From the NCBI RefSeq assembly GCF_964275005.1, contig NC_092698.1, forward strand, positions 32,357,162 through 32,421,161: a stretch of 64,000 nt of DNA, in the 5' to 3' direction. This document shows positions 25,356-36,937 of this stretch, in pieces. A model generated the notes under the pieces. It made no database searches, was not told where the DNA came from, and saw only the letters and a program-made list of their open reading frames with translations. The translations under genes and the position numbers were made by a program. Position 1 is the stretch's first letter. Every line of letters begins with the position of its first letter. The DNA comes from Diadema setosum. Taxonomy: Eukaryota; Echinodermata; Echinoidea; Diadematoida; Diadematidae.

Positions 25356-25987
25356 GTTTAGCTGCAAAATGTATGGTCTACAGAATTAGAAAATCTTGTT
25401 TCAACTCTGATTGCTGCCCTCAACGATCGACTGGCAGGGTAAAATGATAGGGGATTTTGCCGAAGCACAGCTCACTGGTTCTGACATCTGTTATACAAGG
25501 GAGGCACTGGGGCACACCTCAGTGGTGTAACAGAAACACTGTTGAACAAGATCACTTGGCCTTAGTGGTGTATCTAAAATGATAATATAAAATCTGTATG
25601 CATTATACATCTGCTAGTAGCTCTTTACTTTAAGCTAAAATAAAACAATCTAACTGAAACAATAAAGATTGTCAATGTTGATATTTTGCAACTGATTGAC
25701 AACTGTTAGTATAATATACGCAGCATCACAAAAGATTATCCAATTAATCCGCTGCTAATCTGCTTTAGCTCGTATGCTCGTATGATGCTAAAGGAAGCAC
25801 AAACGATATAAAAGGAAGATGATAATAATGAAGGTGCGGATGATAATGATAAGTTAACAACACGATGATGATGGCAATGCTGTATAATTATAATATATTA
25901 TTTTCAGTGCGTATGATTCTTCTTTTTCATCATCATCTTCTACTATCATTACTTTACATGACTTGTAGATCATTACCATTACCACAA

Positions 25988-26038
25988 CGATAGGGCACTG
26001 ATCTCCCCTCTAACAGAGGGGAGATCAGTGCGATAGGG
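25988..26038. repeat. Perfect 17-bp-stem hairpin flanked by an 8-bp direct repeat
   Basis: 25995-26011 and 26015-26031 are exact reverse complements with a 3-nt loop (AAC). CGATAGGG occurs directly on both outer sides (25988-25995 and 26031-26038), overlapping the stem by one base. Confidence 0.9.
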
Positions 26039-26215
26039 CCTAATGGTAGCGATATGATAATTAAGATAAAAATTGAATGGTGTAATCAAGTCAAAGTAAT
26101 AGAGATGATTTAATAATGGTTGATCCCATAATATAGTAATTATTGCTCAATAGTCGTACTGTGAATTTTTCGGCCATAAATATTGATACTTTATTCATAG
26201 TGATGTCATTGCAAT

Positions 26216-26356
26216 TTGTGTGTGTATGCGTGTGTGTGAGTGAGTGTGTGAGTGCGTATGTGTGAGAGCGAGAGAGAGAGAGAGAGAGAGAAAAAGAAAG
26301 AGAGGAGAGAGAAGAGGGAGAGAGAGAGAAGTGGAGAGAGAAAGGGAGAGAGGGAG
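26216..26356. repeat. TG-rich then GA-rich compound microsatellite
   Basis: TGTG-rich sequence passes directly into long GAGA runs. Open frames across it are repeat artefacts. Confidence 0.9.
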
Positions 26357-27068
26357 AATGGACCATATACAATGTAGAATCAGATATTTGCCCGGTAGTG
26401 GGCTGGATTTAGAGGGGGTGCATGTGGGTGTGGAGGGGTTAAGGTGTTGGTTAAGGTGTTGGTAAAGGTATATAATAGGGTTAGGAAGAATGGATAGGAA
26501 GAATTCCATGGTAATGGGTGGGTTTGTTAGTTTCAAATACTAGTATACCCAGAGATTCATAGAATTTCGTATATAGATTATAACATACTTCCATTTTAAG
26601 TTTTGCAATTTTGTAGCAGCTGTAAATTACTTTAATTCCATTTATTACAATTAAAGACGAAAATGTGTGTTTAAGTCATTACCTTGTTAAGTTCTATTTC
26701 CAACGTGCAAAAATATTACAGATTAAATAAACTATTATTTTTGTTCATAGTGACCAATGATGTACGTTGTATGTCTACAGTAATACAATTATACCAGATT
26801 GAATTCACGGTTGTTGTTGCTGTTTTTTAATCATTTAAATGAAAGTTAATATTTCAAATTCACTGGAATAAACGGTGCTACGTATGCTTTAATGGTAAAA
26901 AAACAACAACACGAACATACAATAATATGACGAAATGTATAACAGGTTACCAAAGAGTCAAGCTTTCTGCTTGTTCTTGGCAACCTTCCTGCAAGGGAAT
27001 TAATTGTAATGCACGTGATTATGTTACAGATGCCTTCGCAACTTACTAGTACATTTCTGTAGAACTTA

Positions 27069-27132
27069 ACAACAACAACAGCAGCAGCAGCAGCAGCAGC
27101 ATACTGAGCAACAGCAGCAGCAACAATCACAA
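27069..27132. repeat. AAC/CAG trinucleotide tract
   Basis: Successive AAC then about seven CAG units, then further CAG and CAA units after a short interruption. Confidence 0.9.
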
Positions 27133-27877
27133 CAACAATCATGATCGGCTGCGATGTATATAGACAAAGAAATAGAAAATTACTCGAAGCACATGACAGA
27201 AGCATATCCACAGATTTTAATGCATGCACGGACAGAAACTCCTTTATGATATTACAAGAATTCCATTACCTCAAATACAAGTAAGACTCCCGTAGATTAA
27301 AAGAAAAATCCGTCCTATGATGGCATTTTCCTGTAATCATAACAGCAGTGATCCAGAAAGAGAACAAATTCAGCGATTCTGTATGGATTTTGATGGAAGT
27401 TATGCCTGATGGTACACTTCGGGAAGAGAATTGATAACAGCGGTGTCTCCAAATAAATAGTCTACTCCATAATACGTTGACATATTTTAAGATTGCATGA
27501 ATCATCATTACATCACAGATGCTTCTCAGTGAATTTAAAATGAGCACGCCCGTTATCACAAATGATTTATCTATTTATTTATTTATCTATTTATTTATCT
27601 ATCTAATTTTGCTCGTGCGCAAAGTGTAACTGGCTTATTGAAGAGCAATTGGATGTGTACAGGTGGAAGAAATAGCTTATGTATGTATAGGTCCATAGAA
27701 GAAAACTATCCATATCCATGCATTTTGACACGTTGGTGAACTTGTTAGCGGATCACTCATGAAATCTTACATGGATGAAAAAAAAAGTCTTTTATTGTTT
27801 TACAGGAAGAATTTCCCATAAAACCTGCTAAACCGTCATGCCACTGCATGGTAGACAGTGTAATCGTGGATTTCAGG

Positions 27878-27883
27878 TTTATT
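27878..27883 (-). terminator. Candidate polyadenylation signal for the lectin-PAN gene
   Basis: AATAAA on the - strand about 340 bp beyond the stop at 28224; a second lies at 27796-27791. Only the hexamer supports this. Confidence 0.35.
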
Positions 27884-28223
27884 ATCTGTAAATATCAAAG
27901 ACTGACTTATCCTAATATTGTCACATTGTCGTAGCACAGATACGGGTGTCGTGTACTAAAATTAGAAATGAAAAGATTTAATTCTGTATGTTTGTTGTAC
28001 ACTCTTCAGTTGGGGTCAGACGCGGGAAATGCATCTTCAAATGCACCCTCGCGGATCCAAGCACATTTCCCACCATGACATGAGGAGAGGCTTCCTCTTT
28101 TTTTTTTCAAATGCAATTAAAGACATTATTGAAGAACACTTTAATTTTAGACCTGTCATACGAGGTTCTACGACTTCAACCTCGGTCAAGCCATGATTTA
28201 TGAACGCAGCAATAGAGCTGCGA

Positions 28224-31200
28224 TCAATTCGTTAGCTCAATCCGCTGATAAAATGCACACATGCCCCTGACATCGAAAACTCGGTGATGGATCTCGCTGA
28301 CAGTCATGTTGTAGAAGGCGCAGACACCATTTCTGAAGGCAAAAGAACGGCAATTTCTGTCACCAGCGCATAACATGGTGCAGCTAATCAAGTTTCCCGT
28401 GTGCAGAGAGAAGTGGGCGTGGTCCTTGAAGCACCCACCAGTGGTTTGGACTCCGTTGGTGTCAGGGATGAAATGAAATAGCGTAGACTCGAGCTGTTTC
28501 CTGCTCCCAGATGGCACTATGGATGCAGGCGGAGGTTCAGGTGTTGCTGCGGATGTAGTAGTGAGTGCCGCAGATGTAACCATGGCAACTGTTTGGGCAG
28601 GTGTAGAAGCAGGTGTGGTCGGAGCTTCATATGGTCCTGTTTGTGATCAACGTAGCGATTACTTTTTTAAAAATGTGTTTTTACACGACACATCTTGGCA
28701 GCAACAATGATAATATAGTATCAACTAATCGTAATAAATGAGATGTACAATGTGACCTTTCTTTACGAAATAAAGAGGTCATAATCATCATAATTACATT
28801 CTTGAATTGTATTTATACAAACTGAAAATATTCCGATTATGATTAACGACGACATACGCACATAAGGGGAAACAACTTTTGGGGTTCATGTGTGCGCTGT
28901 GTGCATAGGTTTAAAGAGGGACTGTTTTCCTTTTCTTTTGTTTCGTAACTTTCAGAGTTTAAATGCACTCTTAAAGACTAAACGTATTTCTAAAAAAAAA
29001 AAGAAGAAGACAAAAGTACGTTATAACTGTGTTGTGCATGGGAATGGTGGCGCCAGCGCCCTCCCGATTTTGCGGCCCATATGCGTGTAAAATTATTTAG
29101 GTCTTTTGTATAATGTAGACCCTATATGAAAAGTGTATGATATAATATCATTTGTATGTATATTATACGTGTGGATGCATAATATTCGATATGCATAATA
29201 TTATGTATTATTACATACAAAAACATCATATTTTATGTGTGTGTGTGTGTGTGTGTATGTATATTGTGTATTATGTAGGCCTATATGTATGTTATACACG
29301 ACTTTGTGATTTTAAACTGTGTTCAGCACCAGAAGGTGGAATTTGATTCGAATTCTTTACCTTCACAGAGTACCTGGTGGCTGTCACTGCACTTGTCATC
29401 GTACAGTTTACCTACAGCCTTCAGATATTTGACGCAGTTCCCGCCTCCCTGCGGCTTTCCGTTAGTCCACCAGCCTTGATGACAAACAAGAAACAAAACA
29501 TCGAGTAGCAAAATACCTGTGTATGATGTTACTGGACCAATAATGTACATGCTACAAAGAGAGGAGGAACAGTTCTGGTCGAGGTGAGGATTAAAGGGTG
29601 TGTACAGTTCTGGTCGAGGTGAGGATTTAGCTTTTAGAACGTTTTGCGAGATATTCAGAAACCACTCTATGAGATGTCAAAGAGCATGCAATTCTAAAGG
29701 GTGTCAAAAGTTTATTTGTTGAAAATCGGTTTTGAAATGGATGAGATATCAAAAAACAAGGTGAAACAAAGAGATCCTAATAAAGTTGTAGCCTGTCGCC
29801 TCTTATTATTATCACTTTTTTTTGGATATCTCAACCATTTCAAAACCAATTTTCATCAAATAAACGTTGAATCCTTCTTAAAATTACATGCTCTTTCAAA
29901 TTTCATATAAGAGGTTTCTCATTATCTCACTTAGAAATGTTCAAAACATGAATCCCTTACCTCAACCAGTACTGTACAGTCCCTTTAAAGCGTACACAAA
30001 ATACAGATGATGGGTACGCGAACACCCGAACCAGATGAAATATTAATTCTATAAGCAAGATAACAATTTTTGCATAGTTATAGGCACAACAGTGAAAATT
30101 TGATCAAAATCGGATAAAATATTGAGATCCGAAAGTTGTGAAATTGTGAAGTTAAGTTTAGCTAATTTTCACAAAAATACGCATTGAAGAATAAATATAA
30201 ATAATTATGCAAATGAGTGTTTTGATGAAGTTATCGCCCAAGAACTTGCCACATATACACACTGTAATTGCACACAAAATCTTGAAATTTTCAGTCTTGT
30301 TTGTTTTAATGCGATTATGCCCCCCCCCACAGTCGCAAAATAAAGCTATCAAAAAGTTATCATGGTTACGTAATTTCTGGTCAATGATTGGTCATCAGTA
30401 TTCAGTCACGTGAATAATACAGAGAGGATCGAAATGGTTGAACAGATAATGTTGCGAGTAGTGACATCATCTCGAGTAATATCATGCAATAAGAATTTGA
30501 ATGGTTGCCGACGGGACGTATGTGTATTTATGTATAACAGACAATAATTGTCTATTGTTGTAGAACACTTGGCAGTCCCTTGTGAGTTATATTTTCCCTC
30601 AACACAGTATTTTGAGGAAAATACAACTTCCATGGATGACAATGATTGAAAAAACTGGTTGTATTAATTGGTGTTAAAACGCATGTAAAAGAATTTAACA
30701 TCTTTCATAGCGTCCTGCTGCAATGCAACTTTTCTGCGATTATTTCGATTTGTTATGCGATACCTCATGCTACGCTATATAGGCCTACGCTTACACAGTG
30801 TTCCCGGCGGCCACTGCAATCACGTTTCAGACCACCATGGACAAAACGGGATGGACGTGAGACAGTGCGGGGGGGGGGGGTGCAGGATGGGTAAACGGGA
30901 CAGGCCATGATTGCCGTGGATGCCGTGTCAGATTTTTAAATTAGTAAAAAACAAACAATCAAACAAACAAGTTATCACGGCAGTCACGGCGCTAATGAGA
31001 AACCCTTAGAAGGCAGAAGTAAAACGCGGTGAACGTAACAGAACGTGACGGCACGTAGGCCTTGGAAGCAGTTACAGCATGAATTTCGCGTAGGTACTTT
31101 TTTTTTATTTCGTGTGTTTTTATTAAAGTTTTAATTCATTTCATGCAACGGGAGCTTGAGAGTGGGAGTGAAAGACCAACCTGCCGCCATCGATAGTCGA

Positions 31201-34200
31201 GTCCCGTCGTTGCATTCGAAGACGTCGTCTACCGCCTTATCGTCGCATCCCACCCAGACGGCGTAAATGTCTCGAGATTGTCCTCCAAGGTTGATGACGG
31301 GATTCCGTTGAATGGTTGATTTGAAGAAATTCCACTCAGCTGGAGTGTTGGGCACGAAGAGCTGTGATCCCACGCATCGGCGAGCAGCAGCGCTGCGAGT
31401 CATCCCATTCACGGAGGCAAAGTAGTAACAGCTGTCCCCGTGGGTCCATGAACCTTCCGGGCACACTGCGCGAATATTCCAAACACACGAAATGAATGGA
31501 CGTTTTTAAAAGAAAACAAAACCCCAAGAGCAATGTTGATTGAGTGAAAGCAGCAACATTAGTAGAACACATCAGTGAGAGTTTGAGGAAAATCGGACAA
31601 TCGATGCAAAAGTAATGAGTTTTAAAGTTTTTGGTATTGGAACCGCTGGATGAGGAGACTACTAAAGTTCATGACAACGTAGTGTGGACAACAATACAAA
31701 GAATATATAAAGAGAATTCCACAAAAATTCATTTTTCATGAAGATTACACATTCCATCAACTTGATACTGACATATGTTAATGGTAGTAATTATTCCCCC
31801 TGCTTTCTGAAAGCGGTTAGTCAAGTGCGCTTTCATTATGCTAGAAAAGTGAAATCATGTTTAATCTTCTTTATATTTTCTATATTGTTGTTCACACATT
31901 ATACCATAAACTCAAGTAGTCTCCTCATCCAGCGGTTCCAACACAAAAACTTTAAAGATTCATAACTTTTGCATCGATTGTCCGATTTTCCTCAAACTTT
32001 CACTGATGTGTTCTTTGTTGCTGCTTTCACTCAATCCACATTTCTCTTTGGTTTTTGGTTTCCTTTAAAATCATGTACCCCCAGTGGCGTATCTAGGGGG
32101 GCAAGGGGGGCACGTGCCCCGGGCGCCACTCCTTGGGGGCGCAAAAAAACGAGAAAAAAAAACGAAGAAGAAGAAAAAAAAAGAAAAAAAAACGAAGAAG
32201 AAGAAGAAAAAAACGAAGAAGAAGAAAAAGAAGAAGAAGAAGAAGAAGAAAAATCGCCCGGAAGTGGGAGGGAGAATGGTGGGGGGGGGGGGGCAGAAAA
32301 CCAAATTAAACAAGATAAAAACAAAACATGATGATGACGCGGACAAAATGAAAATGTTTATTGTGTTCACACAAAAATTCCGTGTTCTGTGAGCTAAAAT
32401 ACAAAAATTTTCGGCTCGCTCGCTGCGCTCGCTCGCCAAAATTTATATAAAAAAGAAGGTAAGAACAAAACGTGATGATGACAAAATGACAGTGTCTATT
32501 GTGTTCACACATGTCATTTTATATTTAGCAGGCAAAATGTTTCACAGAGCAGCGGCTGCAATTTCATTCGTTCTGAAGCGATCGCCAATTGGATCAAAAG
32601 AGGGCGTCAACGGTTTCGAACATACGGGGGGGGGGGGGGGCGCAAAAAAAAAACAAACAACAAATCAAACAAGATAAGAACAAAACGTAATGATGACGCG
32701 GAAATATACAAATTTCGGCTCATTCGCTCGTACTAATTTAGAGTATTTTTTCAAGTCCTCAGTTTGTTGGTATAAATCGTTATCTATAAGGCCGTTACTA
32801 TATCTTGATTAGAATTGTAAGATTTAATAAGCAAAAAATGACAAGAGTTTCACGATTTGTAAGCTGAAATACAAAAATTTTCGGCTAGCTCGCTGCGCTC
32901 GCTCGCCAAAATTTGTATAAAAAAGAGAAGAAGATAAGAACAAAACGTGACGATGACGCGGACAAAATGATAATGTCTATTGTGTTCACTCTGTCATTTT
33001 ATATTTAGCAGGAAAAATGTTACACGGAGCAGCGACTGCAATTTCATTCGTTCTGAAGCGATCGCCGATTGGATCAAAAGAGGACGCCAACGGTTTCGAA
33101 CATACGGGGGAGGGGGGCGCAAAAAAAAATCAAAAAGATAAGAAAAAAACGTAATGATGACGCAGCAATATACAAATTTCGGCTCACTCGCTCGTACTAA
33201 TTTGGAGTATTTTTTCAAGTCCTCAGTTTGTTGGTATAAATCGTTATCTATAAGGTCGTCACTATAATTGTGAGATTTAATAAGCAAAAAATGACAAGAT
33301 TCCATGTTTTGTAAGCTGAAATACAAAAATTTTCGGCTCGCTCGCTGCGCTCGCTCGCCAAAATTTATATATAAAAAAAGATAAGAACAATACGTGATGA
33401 TGACGAGGACATTTACAAATTTCAGCTCACTCGCGCGCACTAATTTAGAGTATTTTTTAAAGTCCTCAGTTTTTTTTTTTTTTTTGTATAAATCGATATC
33501 TATAAGGCTGTCACTATATCTTGATTAGAATTGTAAGATTTGGTAAGCAAAAAAATGACAAGATTTCCATGTTTTGTAAGCTGAAATACAAATTTTTCGG
33601 CTCGCTCGCTGCGCTCGCTCGCCAAAATCTATCAAAATTCATTACATTTAAATCACCCTCAAAAGATCCCTTTTAAGTGCTTGAAAAAGCATCATGTGGA
33701 CTTTGTTTAAAGTTCCTACCGGGATGGGGTTGGGGTTGAACACTTTTTCAGAAATTAGGGGCGCAATTTTTGTGCTTGCCCTGGGCGCCGTTTTCCCTAG
33801 ATACGCCACTGTGTACCCCACAATGTGCATGAAAAACACCAATGTGCTCGAAAGGTAGACCAATTCCTCGGTAAGCGATAGTCAAACAATCAATGATTAC
33901 TTTTGACTGCTTAACACCCGATATTATAAGGGGAATGCAATTTTAGGTCTACTGCAATTATGATTCGTGTGTCTTAGATTTTTGTGGGTTGTGGGAAGGG
34001 AGCAGTGAACCACTGAGCATTATCACCGCCCTCAAACAGACATATACACATGCACACATTCTCTCTTAACTTTTATTCATTTCCATTCAAATGATAAAGA
34101 CAGTAATGTAAACCGGTATTTCTGTACAAAATGACGAAATATTCGCACATTTGGACACAATTAACATGAACATTGCTTTCCAGTGCTCTGTTTTTTCAGT

Positions 34201-35025
34201 CAGTACAAGAAAAAAAAAATCAAAAGCTGATGATAAAAACACCCAGTATCTCATTTGTTTAGTTAATAACAACATTGAAATGAAAATACAATTTTACAGC
34301 AAAATTAGAATGGACTCACATAATTATAGCACAAAGTCAAACTAGCCCAATTTCGCACCCCCCCCCCCCCCACACACACACACACACCGGGCCCGGTAGG
34401 TCTCTGTAGATGCCTCTCCTTATCCTGGTGCATGTAGGTAGGCCTACAGTGGAATGAAAAAAAAAAAAAAAGTTCGTTAATCCGGAAAAGAAAATTAGGG
34501 TGCATACTAACGAACCTTCGGAATTAAAGGGTGTGTACAGTTCTGGTCGAGGTGAGGATTTAGCTTTTAACGTTTTGCGAGATATTCAGAAACCACTCTA
34601 TGAGATTTCAAAGAGCATGCAGTTCTAAGGGGTATCAAAAGTTTATTCGATGAAAATCGCTTTTGAAATGGCTGAGATATCCAAAAACAAGGTGAAACAA
34701 AGAGATCCTGATAAAGTTGTGGCATGTCGCCTTTTATTATCAGCACTTTGGGGGATATCTCAGCCATTTGAAAACCAATTTTCATCAAATAAACGTTGAA
34801 TCCTTTTTAGAATTAAATGCTCTTTCATATTTCATAAGAGGCTTTTCATTATCTCACTTAGGAATGTTCAAAACATGAATCCCCACCTCAACCAGTACTG
34901 TATAGTCCCTTTAAGCTCATGTGTACATTGACGTCGATGCCTATATACATACCATTCCCTTCCGATAGTTGATAAGAGTGAGACAATAAGAACAGGCAAA
35001 GGATTGCTTCACGAATATAAGCCAT
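28224..35025 (-). CDS. Secreted C-type lectin domain / PAN-apple domain protein
   Basis: Four exons on the - strand: 35025-34953, 31465-31181, 29474-29361, 28636-28224; 885 nt, 294 residues, all introns in phase 1. Residues 1-22 are a signal peptide (MAYIREAILCLFLLSHS). Residues about 26-157 form a C-type lectin domain (CPEGSWTHGDSCYYF, WVGCDD, a WW pair, then NC...KC...VLCE cysteines). A Thr/Pro/Ala-rich linker of about 45 residues follows, then a PAN/apple-like domain with six cysteines (GGCFKDH ... GMCAFYQR). C-type lectins and PAN modules mediate carbohydrate or protein binding outside the cell; the ligand is unknown. The EPN/QPD site reads KPQ and the WND position reads LYDD, so classical calcium-dependent sugar binding is doubtful. 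A role in immunity or adhesion would be a guess. Confidence 0.88.
29236..29256. repeat. (GT)n microsatellite
   Basis: About ten GT units in the last intron of the lectin-PAN gene. Confidence 0.9.
29567..29988. repeat. Fold-back MITE family A, copy 2, with duplicated left end
   Basis: TTAA-bounded element 29591-29988, ending CTGTACAGTCCCTTTAA. The left terminal words (CAGTTCTGGTCGAGGTGAGG) also occur just outside at 29567-29590, so the left end is duplicated in tandem. Intronic in the lectin-PAN gene. Confidence 0.88.
31502..32071. repeat. Large palindromic element, arms about 160 bp
   Basis: The left arm (about 31502-31664) and right arm (about 31916-32071) are reverse complements with scattered differences. 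Shared words are AATCGGACAATCGATGCAAA and GAACCGCTGGATGAGGAG. The spacer is about 250 bp with no coding potential. It starts about 40 bp upstream of the lectin exon acceptor. The hAT-like element starts about 10 bp beyond it (its 8-bp target duplication about 3 bp beyond). Confidence 0.85.
32150..32258. repeat. GAA/AAG-rich purine tract inside the hAT-like element
   Basis: Nearly uninterrupted A and G with many AAG and GAA triplets; Lys/Glu and Ser/Phe open frames across it are artefacts. Confidence 0.9.
32393..33630. repeat. Internal repeats of the hAT-like element
   Basis: A core word containing GCTCGCTGCGCTCGCTCGC, itself nearly palindromic, recurs near 32410, 32885, 33335 and 33603. A second block with GATCGCC...GGATCAAAAGAGG recurs at about 32540-32640 and 33020-33115. 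The unit is about 450-480 bp, then shortened. Confidence 0.85.
34524..34914. repeat. Fold-back MITE family A, copy 3
   Basis: 391 bp, bounded by TTAA on both sides. Opens TTAAAGGGTGTGTACAG and closes AGTCCCTTTAA. The inner halves are inverted (TGAAAATCGCTTTTGAAA / TTTGAAAACCAATTTTCA). It lies 39 bp downstream of the lectin-gene first-exon donor, in intron 1. Confidence 0.9.
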
Positions 35026-35110
35026 GTCAGATGTGACGATAGTCCACCTAGTCAAAGAATTAATCATTCTTTTAACTATATTCAACAAGCGATGAGTGTA
35101 TACCATTGGT
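35026..35110 (-). promoter_or_regulatory. Possible promoter of the lectin-PAN gene
   Basis: On the - strand a TATA-like AATATAGTTAAAAG lies about 50 bp upstream of the ATG. There is no other support. Confidence 0.25.
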
Positions 35111-35512
35111 AGTAGCTCACGTGGGCAGGTATATACTTCTTTCGTGATGGTGCTTCAACAGAAACGCCGAATCACCCGAGCCCGAAGTATACAGCAGAGA
35201 CAGGTGCAAGTTTTAGGTTGTAGTGATACTCGTGAAAAGTGGCAAATCCATCTTCGCGGCTTTATACCCATCACAATTCATAAAACAATATGTTAAGGTC
35301 GAATGAACAAGCATCTCGCACAAGCGCATCAAGGACATATTGTGAACTATCCTTCACTTTTTTTTATGTTGAGTCAATAGTACCTTTGTTTCGTTAGTTG
35401 TTGTTTTTTTTTCTTTTTACCCTAGAGTTGCCTTGCGGACATTAGCTGGCGGGAAAGAAAAAGGAAACTAGGAAATGAAAGCTTCCACCGTACCTCGCAT
35501 CGAAACACTCAA

Positions 35513-35561
35513 ATGATTGCCAGATCCGCAATTACGCTAGCCGCTGCGTTGATTTCATTTG
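35513..35561 (+). CDS. Possible orphan signal-peptide exon (divergent gene start)
   Basis: ATG at 35513 opens a 16-codon hydrophobic peptide MIARSAITLAAALISF with an N-terminal Arg, like a signal peptide, ending at G|GTAAGC in phase 1. It is head-to-head with the lectin-PAN gene and has the same exon-1 phase. No downstream exon was found before 42 kb, so a chance match is quite possible. Confidence 0.3.
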
Positions 35562-36065
35562 GTAAGCTATCAGGCTGTTTCTTTCAAGTTGTTTCAATTA
35601 GTCACACAATAGTAAGCACAATCAAAGGACGGATTCTTAATCGAACCCCAAACAACGCAGGTGATATTTCAAATTATAGGGAACTCATAGATTGAGAGAT
35701 AAAGCGAAAATGCACTTTATCCATAAACAGGATGCGCCAGTGTCCTTGGATTATGCCATTACCAAATCAAAATCAGATGTGTGGCGTCGAGATCGAACCA
35801 GGTTGATTGGAGTATATTAGAAACCTTGGAATGCTTTTCGATTCGTCCCTATATGAACTACATTAGAGTCTTCATTGTGCAAATCACTCAATTATGTTTG
35901 GCAACTCTCACGTGCTGTAGATTTTTTTTTAATCTTTGTGAGTGGACCATCATCATAGGTGCATATACAGTGTAGGCATATACAGACTTTCATGTCTTTT
36001 TTTTTTCCTTCTGCTTCTTCATCTTCTTCTATTACGGTGATGGACTTGTATCTTCAGTCTGTTTG

Positions 36066-36178
36066 CTATGATGTACAATTGTAAAGCGCCTTGAGCATTT
36101 AATCAAAGTGGAGAACGGTGCTATAGAAATTGTATGTATGTATGTATGTATGTATGTATTATTATTATTATTATTATA
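36066..36178 (+). repeat. Retroposon 3' tail with (GTAT)n and (ATT)n
   Basis: TGTAAAGCGCCTTGAGC followed by GGTGCTATAGAAATTGTATG resembles the AAGCGC...GCTATATAAAT 3' end shared by L2-type LINEs and their SINEs, followed by (GTAT)n and (ATT)n. The body is not recognisable. Confidence 0.6.
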
Positions 36179-36451
36179 TATACAAACATTCATAAGGGAC
36201 TATCTAGAAAGTGAATGCAGCGACCAGGTAAGAGAATGGAACTAAGAGATCTTTAATGGCAATCATCAAAGGGTTGAGAGAATGAAAGAAGCCGAAAGAT
36301 TACACCAACGGAGGAAAGGACGACAGGATGACATTGATAGAAATGGCAAAACGTCACTGTAGACTGTTTTATTTTTGTGGGTCCCTACTTATTTTTCTCC
36401 TGTCAACTCCAGGAATCGCTCTTTAATGTGCTATCATGATAAAATGCATGC

Positions 36452-36581
36452 AGATAGTGGTCAAAATTCATACCAACTATGAATAGTGGTTTGCAGTTAA
36501 GGAGTGTAGGGACGCGAGATAGTGGTCAAAATTCATACCAACTATGAATAGTGGTTTGCAGTTAAGGAGTGTAGGGACGCG
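36452..36581. repeat. Perfect 65-bp tandem duplication
   Basis: 36452-36516 and 36517-36581 are identical as read by eye, starting AGATAGTGGTCAAAATTCAT and ending GGGACGCG. Confidence 0.95.
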
Positions 36582-36898
36582 TGCGGTATAAATTTAAAGG
36601 CACAGTGCAATATATTTCTGAATGCGGGTGTGTATGCGTGTGCGTGGTGTGCATGTGCATGTTCAAGCATGCTTTTTTTTTTCAGTTTACTGCAGGTTTT
36701 GGGAAATGCTGTATTCTCAAGGGAGTGTGAGGGACTTTATGTAATGAAGCAGATATTGATTAATTTGATCAAGTTGATCAAGACAGTTTTTTTTCTAAGA
36801 GTTATGCTGAATTTGATATAATTTTTGTATATAATTATAGAGTATGCTCTGCAAAAAAAAAAGTTTGTAAAAAAAAAAAGGTGATTCAGCAGCACAAG

Positions 36899-36899
<1 letters not shown>

Positions 36900-36935
<36 letters not shown>
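36900..36935. repeat. (GT)n microsatellite
   Basis: Uninterrupted GT run. Confidence 0.95.

Positions 36936-36937
<2 letters not shown>

Larger units (their letters stand above)
25356..28223. other. Intergenic region, psmb4 5' flank to lectin-gene 3' flank
   Basis: No exon recognised. Holds the psmb4 promoter side, a perfect hairpin at 25995-26031, TG- and GA-rich microsatellites at 26216-26356, a (CAG)n patch at 27069-27132, ATTT repeats near 27568-27605, and TTTATT motifs at 27791-27796 and 27878-27883 that read AATAAA on the - strand, about 340-430 bp past the lectin-gene stop. Confidence 0.6.
32082..33811. mobile_element. hAT-like non-autonomous DNA transposon with perfect 8-bp target duplication
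   Basis: Begins CAGTGGCGTATCTAGGG and ends CCCTAGATACGCCACTG. TGTACCCC is duplicated exactly on both sides (32074-32081 and 33812-33819). An 8-bp duplication with CA-G ends is typical of hAT elements; the class is inferred from that. No transposase frame is present. The interior holds an AAG-rich tract (32150-32258), G-runs and three or four partial internal repeats. Confidence 0.88.

Noticed and set aside
32031-32439. Lys/Glu- and Ser/Phe-rich open frames
   Set aside because: Translation of the purine tract inside the hAT-like element, not a gene.
35730-35805. B-box-like GGTTCGATCTC (- strand) as a SINE
   Set aside because: No A box upstream and no clear tail, so support is too weak to annotate.
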